A DNA stretch of 64,000 nt, from positions 957,751-1,021,750 of the forward strand of contig CP072328.1 in the NCBI GenBank assembly GCA_018127705.1. Reading direction: 5' to 3'. Position 1 is the first letter of the stretch. The number at the start of each line of letters is the position of its first letter. The translations under genes and the position numbers were made by a program. Shown here one piece after another: positions 17,318-26,518 of this stretch. The notes beneath the pieces were generated by a model. The model had not been told where the DNA came from, made no database searches, and worked only from the letters and a program-made list of their open reading frames with translations. The stretch is from TM7 phylum sp. oral taxon 349 (lineage in GTDB: Bacteria; Patescibacteriota; Saccharimonadia; Saccharimonadales; Saccharimonadaceae).

Positions 17318-17432
17318 ATTCAGAGCTCCTTTCTTGTAGCAGAAGAGTAACAGGTGTAAACTTTGCATGATCCGCCCGAAAGGCAAAGGGCAAAATTTAT
17401 ATCCATCACTTTCTGCCAGTTACTATACTCCT

Positions 17433-17438
17433 ATTATA
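17433..17438 (-). promoter_or_regulatory. -10 box of pnp
   Basis: TATAAT on the minus strand about 115 bases upstream of the pnp ATG. No convincing -35 box is seen at the right distance. Confidence 0.45.
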
Positions 17439-17528
17439 TCGCACTCACCGCGTATCTGCTACAATGAGTTGTAACGAATGAACATCCGTTCCTCTGGTTA
17501 TCATCACTAAAAAAACCAAGGAGAATCT

Positions 17529-18008
17529 ATGGAATACTACACCGGACGGCGCATTAATGTCCGCGCCATCATCTATAAAGATGGTAAACTACTTGCTGTT
17601 AAACACAAGCATGGTGACAACATATCACACTATTACGCTGTACCCGGCGGTGGGCTTGATCCGCAAGAATCGCTGATCGACGGATTAGCACGCGAGCTAC
17701 ACGAAGAAACAGGCATAGACGCCGTCATTGGCAATCTATTATTTATCCAGCAATTCCCATCTGCGCGTGCTGGTTACGCCGAAGAGCTAGAATTCTTCTT
17801 TGCCATCAAAAACCCTGACAACTTCACCAACATTAACCTTGAGAACACCAGCCACGGTATTAAAGAGCTCGCTGTGTGTGAATTTGTCGATCCTGCTAGC
17901 GTCACGCTCTATCCCGAGTTTCTACAGTCAATTGACCTTGCGGATTATATCAATAACGACCGTCCAGCACTTGTTATTGATAATTTGCATGAAATACATA
18001 AAAACTAG
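17529..18008 (+). CDS. NUDIX hydrolase
   Basis: 159 residues. The NUDIX box is complete: GGGLDPQESLIDGLARELHE followed by ETGI, matching G-x5-E-x7-R-E-[LIV]-x-E-E-x-G-[LIV]. The start follows AAGGAGA and an extended -10 box (TGCTACAAT, 17457-17465). The family cleaves nucleoside diphosphates linked to another group, for example oxidised nucleotides or NDP-sugars. The substrate cannot be told. It is divergent from pnp and convergent with the acetyltransferase gene downstream. It is intact, unlike the NUDIX gene at 13136. Confidence 0.9.
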   Translation: MEYYTGRRINVRAIIYKDGKLLAVKHKHGDNISHYYAVPGGGLDPQESLIDGLARELHEETGIDAVIGNLLFIQQFPSARAGYAEELEFFFAIKNPDNFTNINLENTSHGIKELAVCEFVDPASVTLYPEFLQSIDLADYINNDRPALVIDNLHEIHKN

Positions 18009-18063
18009 CAAAGCCCTCTTTCCGCCGGCATTTTAAGGTACGCGCGCTAATACAGCCGCAAAC

Positions 18064-18732
18064 TTATACTAATTCAACGTTTTCCCGCGCCCACTCTAAC
18101 GCCGCCTCGGTTCTCTTGCGCGCCTCCAGGCTTTTTTGAGTTGGACGGTCGCTGCCCCACCACTGCCGCCATGCCCAGTCTGTCGGATTAAGACACTCTA
18201 AACAGTCCATATGGACGAGCGCGCCATTAACGAACGTCTCATTGCGTTCAGTGTAGACAAGCGCGTAGCCGCTGCGTTCCAGTGCTTTTCGGCTGCCACC
18301 ATTTGGCTGTAGCACTGCCGATTTTATACGATGCAGCCCCAATTGCTCAAATGCGAAATATGTCCGTGCTTTGTGGCACGCACTCGCGATTCCCCTGCCC
18401 CAGTAGCTTGCATCACAGATCACTGAACCACTAACCGCCTGGCGAATATGTTTACGAAGCTCCATATCCGTCAATGCGCTATTGCCGATAAGCCGGCGCT
18501 CATTATCTTCAACCACCCAGATCCCCCACACGCGCGAGGTCCTGTCCTTAATCATCTTGTCATACCACTCTTCCTCAGTTTCTTTCGTCTGCACGCGGTT
18601 TGTCACATATTGAATAACTGAGTGATGTGCAAAACCATCCGCAAACGTCGTCGCCTCTTCGCGCGTAAACGGTGCAAGCTCTAGCTTCAGTCCAGATTCG
18701 GTCGTTAACTTCATGATTGGTCCAAATGCCAT
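18064..18732 (-). CDS. GNAT-family acetyltransferase (copy 1)
   Basis: 222 residues with the RimJ/RimL-type GNAT plan: a strand carrying the query residue stretch RLIGNSALTDMELR, the pyrophosphate-binding turn as WGRGIASACHKARTYFAFEQ, and LHRIKSAVLQPNGGSRKALE before the last strand. These enzymes move an acetyl group from acetyl-CoA to protein N-termini or small molecules. AAGGAG precedes the ATG. A paralogue lies directly upstream; the two share a perfectly identical 77-base 5' end, whereas the rest is only about half identical in protein. Substrate unknown. Confidence 0.88.
   Translation of the reverse strand: MAFGPIMKLTTESGLKLELAPFTREEATTFADGFAHHSVIQYVTNRVQTKETEEEWYDKMIKDRTSRVWGIWVVEDNERRLIGNSALTDMELRKHIRQAVSGSVICDASYWGRGIASACHKARTYFAFEQLGLHRIKSAVLQPNGGSRKALERSGYALVYTERNETFVNGALVHMDCLECLNPTDWAWRQWWGSDRPTQKSLEARKRTEAALEWARENVELV
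18656..18732 (-). repeat. 77-bp direct repeat, copy 1 (5' end of GNAT copy 1)
   Basis: Identical over all 77 bases to 19478-19554. It covers the start codon and about the first 25 codons (MAFGPIMKLTTESGLKLELA and on). Identity stops abruptly at both ends. Confidence 0.95.
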
Positions 18733-18873
18733 AATGCACTCCTTACGCTATAAATACATTTGTATTATACACTATCTCTATACGACACGCCGCATACAAA
18801 AATGTACATACATAATTTCGCCGTCTACGACCATTACTTTCCAGCGCTTATACACCTTACGCGTCACCCACGC

Positions 18874-19554
18874 CTAGGGGAGCACAACGTGCTCACGCGA
18901 CCACGCCAACGCCGCTTCCGTCTTCTTACGTGCCTGTAAATTTTTACGTGGCGGACGATCATCACCCCACCACAAGCGCCATGCCCAATCCGCCGGGTTG
19001 AGACACTCAAGCATATCTTCATGAACATAATGTCCATCAATAAACTGAAAATTTCGCTCAACATATACATGAGAGTATCCTACTTTATCAAGCGCTCGTC
19101 TGCTCGCAGTGTTTTCCTGTGCAACCGCCGACCTTAGCCTAACTAGCCCCAGTTGCTCAAATGCATACCACGTACGAGCATAGTGCGCTGCACTTGCAAT
19201 ACCTCTACGCCAGTAGCTGTTATTAGTTAGAGTAATACTCGTAGAGCCCTGTGTAATATTACGCTGAGTTGGTACCAAAGGGCTAATTTCATTTATCTCT
19301 GTGTAGCCAATAAGTTTCCTCTTATCACGCTCAACAACCCAGACGCCCCACAGCATCACATTGCTCTCTTTCGACCTCTTGTCAAACCACTCTTGCTCCA
19401 TCTCTGCCGTTACCGGCAGCATGCCATTATATTGGTTGGTGCTCTGTTTTTGAAACCCTGCGATAAAAACTAACACTTCTTCGCGCGTAAACGGTGCAAG
19501 CTCTAGCTTCAGTCCAGATTCGGTCGTTAACTTCATGATTGGTCCAAATGCCAT
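18874..19554 (-). CDS. GNAT-family acetyltransferase (copy 2)
   Basis: 226 residues, a tandem paralogue of the downstream gene. Shared motifs are SYWRRGIASAAHYARTWYAF (acetyl-CoA binding turn) and CLECLNPxDWAW-type C-terminal sequence, here MLECLNPADWAWRLWWGDDR. The two proteins are close to half identical after the first 26 residues, which are fully identical. Duplication followed by divergence is clear; the conserved 5' segment suggests gene conversion or selection on that segment. Substrate unknown. Confidence 0.88.
   Translation of the reverse strand: MAFGPIMKLTTESGLKLELAPFTREEVLVFIAGFQKQSTNQYNGMLPVTAEMEQEWFDKRSKESNVMLWGVWVVERDKRKLIGYTEINEISPLVPTQRNITQGSTSITLTNNSYWRRGIASAAHYARTWYAFEQLGLVRLRSAVAQENTASRRALDKVGYSHVYVERNFQFIDGHYVHEDMLECLNPADWAWRLWWGDDRPPRKNLQARKKTEAALAWSREHVVLP
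19478..19554 (-). repeat. 77-bp direct repeat, copy 2 (5' end of GNAT copy 2)
   Basis: Partner of 18656-18732, with no mismatch. Confidence 0.95.
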
Positions 19555-19591
19555 TATCGTCTCCCTGTTTCAAGTAATTGAATATGATCTT

Positions 19592-20161
19592 TTACGCTTC
19601 GCCTAAATCAATATCTATCACCTTATATTTATGCACGTACTCAATCCGTGTTAAACCAAACTGCCGCACCATTGTTGTCTCAGCTGGGTACGTATGACCA
19701 TGCAGTAGTAACTTTGGCGGCGTACGCTCTATATACGTACGCAAGCCGTCAAATCCTTGATGCGCCAATTCTTCCTCATCGTTGATGCCGCGCGGCGGAC
19801 AATGCGTTAAGAACACGTCAACTGGCGGCATACCTGCAAGCAGCTCACGTGCTTCTTGCTGTGTATACATAATTGCGTCAGGATTTTCTTTATAACGAAC
19901 ACACCCCTGGAAACCGCCAAAAGACACACCACGCCATTGCCATACGTTGAGATGCATATTAACAATCCCAAACTCATTCATATACGTACCGCTACAGTGA
20001 TTGCCATACACGCCAATCTTTGGCGTAGTAACACGCTCTAACCCGATAAGCTGCGAGCGATCCAAATCACCTAGTGTCATCACGATATCTATAGCATGTT
20101 CAGCAACAAACTGCGGGTAATCTAGTTGAGGATTTGTGTCAGCGATTGCAAGTATCTTCAT
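19592..20161 (-). CDS. Calcineurin-like metallophosphoesterase
   Basis: 189 residues from the ATG at 20161, chosen because TATAAT ends six bases upstream, the leaderless layout seen for many genes here. Motifs follow the family order: MKILAIADTN, MTLGDLD, VYGNHC, FLTHCPPRG and LLHGHTYP. The first motif normally is D-x-H; here the His position is Asn, so one metal site may be altered. The YfcE/YmdB-like superfamily hydrolyses phosphodiesters or phosphomonoesters. It lies upstream of the GNAT pair in the same direction. Substrate unknown. Confidence 0.85.
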   Translation of the reverse strand: MKILAIADTNPQLDYPQFVAEHAIDIVMTLGDLDRSQLIGLERVTTPKIGVYGNHCSGTYMNEFGIVNMHLNVWQWRGVSFGGFQGCVRYKENPDAIMYTQQEARELLAGMPPVDVFLTHCPPRGINDEEELAHQGFDGLRTYIERTPPKLLLHGHTYPAETTMVRQFGLTRIEYVHKYKVIDIDLGEA

Positions 20162-20167
20162 ATCCAT

Positions 20168-20173
20168 ATTATA
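20168..20173 (-). promoter_or_regulatory. -10 box for a leaderless transcript
   Basis: TATAAT on the minus strand with six bases before the ATG at 20161. There is no Shine-Dalgarno. Transcription would begin at or next to the start codon. Confidence 0.6.
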
Positions 20174-20248
20174 CAACACAGAGTAGCCTTGGAGTGGCCT
20201 TGGCTCTAATAACGTAAACGAATCAATGAATAAGTTTATTGGACGCAA

Positions 20249-20533
20249 GTAGTAGCAGAGATGGCACTATGAGTAGTCTGTCATTCAACACCCAAACAAT
20301 TAATTACGTAATTTGCCCTGGTTTATTTTGAGATAGCGCTGAAATTTAAATTTGCTTGCTATACGATTAAGTTGTATCAAACTAACAATTCGCCCGTAAT
20401 GATATTCCATATACACAAACGACTATGGACTTTTAAGCATACTGCCATTAAATAGCTGTCATTTCTTTATTGGGATTTATCTCATAAAAAGGACTGCGCT
20501 CCTACTTTGGTGCACAGATAGCATGCTCCTTCT
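20249..20533. other. Intergenic region without recognised features
   Basis: AT-rich, no open frame or hairpin of note. It may hold the promoter elements of the metallophosphoesterase gene on its left side. Confidence 0.5.
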
Positions 20534-21506
20534 CTATCTCTCGCACGCAATCCCGTCGTGGTCACGATCAAGCTCTTCCCGATATCCAGGCGTGCCGCGA
20601 CTCATATTGCTATAACCAGCGGCACGTGCTTCTTTACAGTTCCGGAAGAACACGCCTGCCGCTTGGTTTTGCGCAGGGGTAGCTGCTGGAGCTACAGCAG
20701 CTTGGCGCTGTCGTTGCTGTTGAATTTGTTGTTGGCGAGTTTTTTTGGCTGCTGCTGCCGCGGCAGCAGCTTGCTCTGCCCTGTTTTTTTTGCTCCTCAG
20801 CGTCTTTTTTCGCTTTTTCAGCACGCTCTTTTTCCTCTTGTTTGGCTTTTTCTAATTTTGCAATGCGTTCAGAGAATGGCATGCGTTTATTGTCCGGCAA
20901 GTTTTTGATATCTAACTTAGCGCCTTCGATATGTTCATCGGTTGGTTCAGCTTCCGCCTTCTTAGTTGATTCTTCAGCTTTTTTGAGAGCTTCCTCAAGC
21001 TTTTGTTTGTCATACTCGGCTTTGGTTTGACGCTTAAATGTAATGGTTTTGTCTGTGTGGCGGTTACCGTCGACAACAGAAACAACGATGTCCCTTTTAC
21101 CTTCAGGGATATTTTCGAATCTATGCTTAAATTTGGCAGTGTTATTATGGCGATCGGTTAGGTTTCCGATCGTATTACCAATCGTTACTTGAGAGAACGT
21201 ACTAACCCCCGAAAGCTCTCCGCTTATTTCATGGCTATCTGTATGGTAGCCTAACTCTATTTCATCATCGATTCCAGAGATAGTAATTGGAATGTTGTCA
21301 TTTTCGAGGCGAGATTGATCTTTGAGAGCAGCGACATAAGTCACGCCGACAGATATTACAGTAAGCACACAAACGATGGCAGCGACAATGCCTATAACAG
21401 TAAAGGCCTTTTTGTTTTCTTTAGTAGATGTCTGATTTTTTCGAGTTGAGTTCGTTGATAAATTTTGTAGCAATGTAATCAGCTTGGGCAATGTCTTCTT
21501 TGTCAT
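20534..21506 (-). pseudogene. Excalibur-domain membrane protein split by a homopolymer frameshift
   Basis: Reading from 21506, the protein has one membrane helix (about residues 33-58), an extracytoplasmic beta-rich part and a Lys/Glu-rich coiled coil. At a run of eight A's on the coding strand (20791-20784) the frame changes. The next frame continues through an Ala-rich stretch to a typical excalibur domain with NCKEARAAG and DRDHDGIACE, a calcium-binding motif found in secreted Gram-positive proteins. Removing one A joins both parts into about 323 residues. The break could be a sequencing error, a recent mutation or phase variation by slippage. Without the fusion the long frame ends in about 60 nonsense residues and lacks the excalibur domain. 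Confidence 0.75.
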
Positions 21507-21539
21507 ATTTCTATATCATGCATTACTATTAGGGGTTTG

Positions 21540-22250
21540 TCAATAAAGTGCCTACACCAACCACTCAACTGCAACACTCCTACATACAAAAAGAGCCACC
21601 ATTTTTTCCGTTTTGTTAAAATTAGGCTTGTACGGTTTAGCAACCCCAACCCAAAACAACCAACATCTCCCAAACCTACCCCCATACAACCCCTCAAGTA
21701 TATCCATCTGCCCTTTCTTAAGTACTAAACGTTTATTGTTCGTCTGCTTATCTACCTGCTTATCCATCTGCTTGCTCATCCGTTCGTCTATCCGCTTACT
21801 TACCAACTAACTTACCTACTAACTTACAACCTTACAACCTATCATTTACTTGCTACTAACCAACCTATTTGCTTATTTACTCATCCATTCATTCATTCGT
21901 CCATCCATTTACTAACTAACTTAATTTACTTAATTTACTTCGTCTGCCTACCTGTCTACTTACTTCCATATTATTTTTATACTAATCTTCCTAAACTCTC
22001 TTTACTTAATTCTCTCTACCTCCTTAGCAGTTCTTTAACAAGCCCTAACTCCTATACTCCTAACTCCTAACTCTCTATAGCTCTTTAATGATATTCTCTA
22101 TAGTTCTATAGTTCTATAGTTCTATAGTTCTATAGTTCTATAGTTCTATAACTCTATAACTCTATAACTTCCATAGTTTCATAGTTCCATAATCCCATAT
22201 AATTCTTACCATAATTCTCCTCTATATATTTATATATAAAAGAAGAGAAA
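21540..22250. repeat. Low-complexity, G-poor tract
   Basis: About 700 bases in which the + strand is almost free of G and made of short C/T/A-rich words (CTTAC, CTAAC, CCATC and similar). No protein-coding pattern is visible on either strand. It ends in the 8-bp tandem repeat at 22099-22170. Confidence 0.85.
22099..22170. repeat. 8-bp tandem repeat
   Basis: Six exact copies of TATAGTTC followed by three copies of TATAACT[C/T]. This is a likely slippage hotspot. Confidence 0.95.
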
Positions 22251-22283
22251 AAAGAATAAAAGATAACAGAGGTAAAATAAACA

Positions 22284-22315
22284 AAAAATACCGGATATCG
22301 ATATCCGGTATTTTT
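22284..22315. terminator. Bidirectional terminator
   Basis: A 32-base perfect palindrome whose core is CCGGATATCGATATCCGG, flanked by A-run and T-run, so it can end transcription in either direction. It separates the low-complexity tract from the tRNA gene. Confidence 0.75.
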
Positions 22316-22543
22316 ATACTAAGAGAATGGCTAAAATTATTGGATATTTATGGGTAAATAGTAATACAATACTAACCGCTCTGAAGCTTTAATGGTTATT
22401 CATTAGCTATTTATACCGAGCTTCGCTCGGTATATCTACTAAACGAGACATACAGAGACATCTCCTTATAGAATTAGTTGCTACTATATCTAATTTTACT
22501 AGGGTGTTCCGTTTTAGTTTAATGTACCGAGAGTAAGCCCCTC

Positions 22544-22572
22544 TTGTGTACCCACCGATATCGTGCTATGAT
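22544..22572 (+). promoter_or_regulatory. Promoter of tRNA-Arg
   Basis: TTGTGT (22544-22549), 17-base spacer, TATGAT (22567-22572); the tRNA starts 12 bases further on. Confidence 0.7.
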
Positions 22573-22584
22573 TTAAGGTGGTAT

Positions 22585-22661
22585 GCACCCGTAGCTCAGC
22601 TGGATAGAGCGTTTGCTTGCGGAGCAAGAGGTCGTACGTTCGAATCGTATCGGGTGTACCA
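22585..22661 (+). tRNA. tRNA-Arg (anticodon GCG)
   Basis: 77 bases with a clean cloverleaf: acceptor GCACCCG pairs with CGGGTGT, D stem GCTC/GAGC, anticodon stem TTTGC/GCAAG with loop TTGCGGA, T stem GTACG/CGTAT with loop TTCGAAT, and encoded CCA. The anticodon GCG reads CGC and CGU. Most bacteria use an inosine-modified ACG tRNA for these codons, so this gene implies a different decoding set. It stands alone in an accessory region. Confidence 0.93.
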
Positions 22662-22725
22662 CGGTGCCGTCACGCAAACCCTGGATCCAAAGATTTGTTT
22701 ACTGTAGTTTGCAGGATGACACTGG

Positions 22726-22755
22726 ACTCCCATCCGTCATGGATGGGAGTTTTTA
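22726..22755 (+). terminator. Terminator downstream of tRNA-Arg
   Basis: A 10-bp perfect stem (ACTCCCATCC/GGATGGGAGT), 5-base loop and T-run on the + strand, 64 bases after the tRNA. Confidence 0.85.
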
Positions 22756-23548
22756 ATGTCTTGATGAGACTGGCTCTGCCGTCTGGGGTAGTACTATAGG
22801 TTCACGGAGCTGTCATTGGAGTGCTGCTCTATTAATACTTTAACCTAACCCAACCTCCCATAAAATTAGAGTGATATGTAAAACTAATCCTATAAAGAGA
22901 TGCTTCGTATGTCTATTACATACCGAGCCTTGCTAATAATAAGAAATGTTAGTTAAATAATCCAGCCTTCAGAGACGAATTGCTATTACTCATAATAGCG
23001 AACGTAGCCTGCAAGAAAACTGTCTCTTTAAGGTACTTGCGGTGCAGAATATAGAGGCTTGAGTCCACTATGCTGCTTGCCGGAATAGCTATCCAACGGT
23101 ATCCGGATGGTTTTCTCATTTCAGGGATGATCTACCTGGCAGACGCTTCGCTTCTATAGAGCTTATCTCTAGACAGATTAAACAGCTATTTTGCTAGACT
23201 CTAAAAGCAAACAAGACACATACTATCGCATCTAGAGCCATTGAAACAGACACCGGGCGCCTAATTTATGAACAACGTATGATTTCTATGATGGACGAGA
23301 AGCCGTGAGACCGTACCTAAAGAGCCTATCTATTGTTAGCTAATATGCGCAAACTATATGACCAGCGGATACTTAACTCACCAACTTGAAGGGCTATACA
23401 ATGAATTGATGACAAGAGCGGCATTGTTGCACAACCCTCTAGACAACAAAAAATGAGCGGTGTTATTCTTTTGGTGTGAAGACTAAAGATAAAAACACTG
23501 CTCATACCAATAATAACACTAAAAAGTCTGCTAGGATAACCACGAAGA
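22756..23548. other. Decayed region between the tRNA and the IS cluster
   Basis: No intact gene. On the minus strand below 23549 the sequence begins like the 5' end of the IS5-type element at 25164 but soon diverges with stops. A 17-base word (GTTGTGCAACAATGCCG on the minus strand near 23435) recurs at about 26358 on the + strand. Probably remains of older insertions. Confidence 0.5.
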
Positions 23549-23598
23549 CTTGAGTTTCCGCAAATTTTCACAGCACTCCTAATATCGCCTATACCTAA
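23549..23598. repeat. 50-bp inverted repeat, left arm
   Basis: Matches the reverse complement of 25164-25213 at 46 of 50 positions. It lies just outside the IS4-type element. It derives from the 5' end of the IS5-type element in opposite orientation. Confidence 0.85.
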
Positions 23599-23609
23599 AC
23601 AAGTAAGTT

Positions 23610-25162
23610 CTCAAAAAACGCCAAAATATATAAGGAATCATTTCCCTTTTTTGATACGTTGAATTGCAATATCAACATAAGAATCAATTCGATGATTTTT
23701 AAATAAATTTGAACAATAGCTCTAATAACCGGCGTACTTTAATAGGTTCCATAGAAATTGAGCTTTATGGGACGTATCCTTTTAATCCTAATCTTTTAAA
23801 TTTAAATTTAAATGATAAACTTAAAACAAAGCTGCCGGTATGTGGGACGCCTGGTTCTAAACCAAAGCCTAACTCCCTCTTTTGCGTATGAGAGTATTCG
23901 TACAATGCCTTTTGCTAGCCGGTAGTAACAAAAAAATACGTTTTCTTTCACAGGGTTTGCTGTCTTTATAACTAAAACCCGTATTGTATTGTATTTGTCT
24001 CTGGCGCCATGGATATCATGGCAAGAAACGCCATACACAAACTAATATAAAAGTTAAGCGCGTTTATGGCGCGAAGCTTTCTGACACGAAAGTTTTCAAA
24101 TTGAAACATCTGTTTTTTGCAACGGAAATACTCCTCAATTTTCCATCGTGAAAAATAGATGCGCGCAACATGGACAACATCGTCCTTTGACTTGATCTCT
24201 TTGTTAGTGGCAAGCATCATCGGATGTTCTGTGATGCCATAAATAAGAACGAGATTTATATTCTTTCTGGAGGCTGTAATCCGTACTCTGGCATGCGACA
24301 GATAGGCATCATGATCTTTCCCTTTATAGAATACTCCTGTTTTTATTTTACCCTTACGACGGTCGCGAAGCTGCGTAGCTGGAATCCATTTGTTATGATA
24401 AAGGAGTTTCCTTTTAGAAGTAAGTCGGATGACATAATCTTGTTTTAATTTGTCGAGCTTAATAAACATTTTATTATCATCGTAGCCGCGATCCATAGCA
24501 AAAACAGCATTTTCGAAGAGAGCGGCAGCCTGTTCTATCGCTTGAAAAGTAATAACATTGGCAGACTTATAATTCTTCTCGTAAGAAGAATGTATCCTGG
24601 AAAAAATACTGACAGGGTGGTTGCCGGAAGTAAGAACACAGGCTTCAGTAACATGATAGCCTTTCTTGTAAACGCTTTTGGTTGAAGTGCTAGCGGAACC
24701 GTCCCTGACAACGCCGAGGGCTTCAAATTTATAACCATCTGGCTTTACAATATCACTGTCATCTATATGAACAACCGGTTCTTTAGGAACCCATTGTTTT
24801 ACGATCTGAAGGTAGGGATTTAGAGCCTGCGCGGGAATTCCTTTTTTCAGATGTCCGGAAAGGCGATCAACAATATTTATCTTTTTAGAATTTTCATGCA
24901 GTTGGTCAACTACATCTGTTAGAAGACAACTTCCACTAGCCAGCATGCCATAAATGATGTCAGCGGTAAACTTACGATCGGGTCTTGGCAAATGATTGGA
25001 AATTTTATTTGTAAAACTTAAAATCTTTCTTTTCAGAATATAAGTATTTGATGTAAAATTGGTCATAAGGAATCCTCCTCTTTTTGTTTTATATAGTTTT
25101 TTAAATTAACTTTATTTTATATCAAAAAGGGAAAGGATTCCTTATATTTTGGCGTTTTTGAG
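23610..25162 (-). mobile_element. IS4-family-like insertion sequence
   Basis: About 1.55 kb. The ends are imperfect inverted repeats: left CTCAAAAAACGCCAAAATAT, right (reversed) CTCAAAAACGCCAAAATATA, both continuing with AAGGAATC and TTTCCC. It carries a single transposase gene whose 3' end is frameshifted. It sits exactly between two inverted copies of a 50-bp sequence from another IS. Confidence 0.8.
23808..25066 (-). pseudogene. IS4-family transposase, frameshifted near its C-terminus
   Basis: Frame 1 gives 364 residues with the DDE residues in VVHIDDSDIVK, FAMDRGYDDNKMF and the Y-x2-R-x3-E-x6-K signature YFSRWKIEEYFRCKKQ. It ends at a TAG near 23972. The proper C-terminus (KTANPVKENVFFCYYRLAKG and on to TYRQLCFKF) continues in another frame to 23808. 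The switch lies near the repeated AATAC units at 24000. The catalytic core is complete, so the loss affects only the last 60 residues. It may be a mutation, or less likely a programmed shift. Confidence 0.8.
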
Positions 25163-25163
25163 A

Positions 25164-25213
25164 TTAGGTATAGGTGATATCAGGAGTGCCGTGAAGATTT
25201 GCGGAAACTCAAG
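25164..25213. repeat. 50-bp inverted repeat, right arm
   Basis: Partner of 23549-23598. It forms the left end of the IS5-type element and includes the beginning of its transposase frame. Confidence 0.85.
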
Positions 25214-26204
25214 ACGAAGAAGGTTGCTAGGAAGGCTGCCAGGAAGATTACTAATTGGAGCGCGTATAATAACGCCCTCAAGAGTCGAGGAAATCTAAGC
25301 ATCTTCCTTGCCGAAGATGTTTTTAAGCAAGATGCGCTGAAGCAGAAAAATAATGGTAAAAATGGACACCCGTTTTGTTATTCCGATGAGTTTATTAAAT
25401 TAATCCTCATCATCCGCGAACTGTTTCATCTGCTACTGCGCCAGACCAGCGGCTTTGCCGAGTTATTGTTTAATGCAATGAAGATTAGCCGAAAGGTTCC
25501 AGATTATTCTACTCTCTCTAGGCGAGCTGCCAAACTAACCGTTGACTTCCTGCCGAAATGTCGCTCCAGGGAGAATATTGTTATGCTAATCGATAGCTCT
25601 GGCTTTAAGTTATTCGGCGAAGGTGAATGGAAAGCTAGAAAGCATGGCTATAGCCGCCAGCGGACTTGGCGGGAACTACACATCGCTATAGATCACTCTA
25701 GCCGAGATATTGTTGGTCTTATTAATACTTCCGCTCATACTCATGACAATACCCAGCTTCTGCCGATGCTAGATCAGGTTCAGTCTCGCTACAGCCCTAC
25801 CGCTTGTGCAAACCATCATCGGCGACGGAGCTTACGACGCGCAGCGTAATTATCTCGACATCACTAGAAAGCGTGGCATAGAATTCATCGCCCCGCCGCC
25901 TAAAAATGCTACACTACACCTCAATACCGGGCGGCACTTTAGTTGGTATGACACACCAGGCTGGGAGGAACGCAACCAAGTTGTTCGGCATGTTATTGAG
26001 TATGGTCTAGATGGCTGGAAAGCTGATGTCGACTACCATCGCCGCAGCCTAGTTGAAAATACTTTCTTTAGACTAAAGACCATATTCGGCGAACGGCTGA
26101 AATCGCGCACAGAAGCGAACCAACTAACCGAACAAAAACTAAAAGCCCTAATCATTAACCAATTCAATAGCCTAGGACTGCCGAGGTATAGCGGAACCAG
26201 CTAA
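25199..26204 (+). pseudogene. IS5-family transposase in two frames
   Basis: The first frame (from a TTG at 25199) carries an N-terminal basic region, YSTLSRRAAKL and the first catalytic Asp in IVMLIDSSGFKLFGEGEW, then fails near 25806. The second frame supplies the second Asp (IIGDGAYDAQRNY) and the Glu region (YHRRSLVENTFFRLKTIFGE). A one-base shift would fuse them. Some IS5-group elements use programmed frameshifting, but no classic slippery heptamer is seen, so decay is more likely. The gene ends just before the 15-bp tandem repeat. Confidence 0.78.
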
Positions 26205-26205
26205 C

Positions 26206-26316
26206 GAGACAAAGCAGGACAAGACAAAGCAGGACAAGACAAAGCAGGACAAGACAAAGCAGGACAAGACAAAGCAGGACAAGACAAAGCAGGACAAGAC
26301 AAAGCAGGACAAAGCA
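26206..26316. repeat. 15-bp tandem repeat, seven units
   Basis: The word AAAGCAGG recurs every 15 bases at 26211, 26226, 26241, 26256, 26271, 26286 and 26301, with GACAA between. The unit is a multiple of three and has no stop in several frames, which creates spurious open frames such as repeated Cys-Phe-Val-Leu-Ser on the minus strand. Confidence 0.95.
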
Positions 26317-26518
26317 AAACCCGCAGCAACTAGGGTGAGCTGAGGGTTTGAGGGTTGGGTTGTGCAACAATGCCGACAAGAGCCAACCATTCTCGAGCTA
26401 TTTGAAGACTCAATTACCTATCTGCGATTTAGGGTTGTTTTGGGTTAGGTGGCTGAACCGGACGCGCATATACAATATTTATCAAATTTCTCCTTATCTG
26501 CTACGCTATTTTTATAAT

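Noticed and set aside
17360-17400. Riboswitch in the pnp leader
   Set aside because: Only a small GCCC/GGGC hairpin is visible. No known riboswitch core could be recognised.
22412-22434. Hairpin with arms ATACCGAGC/GCTCGGTAT
   Set aside because: A clear stem, but no T-run and no adjacent gene; not called as a terminator.
26206-26316. CRISPR-like array
   Set aside because: The repeats are head-to-tail 15-bp units without unique spacers; no cas gene nearby. Simple tandem repeat.
26164-26390. Two minus-strand open frames with repeated Cys-Leu-Val-Leu-Leu type pentads
   Set aside because: They are the reverse reading of the 15-bp tandem repeat, with no start signal.
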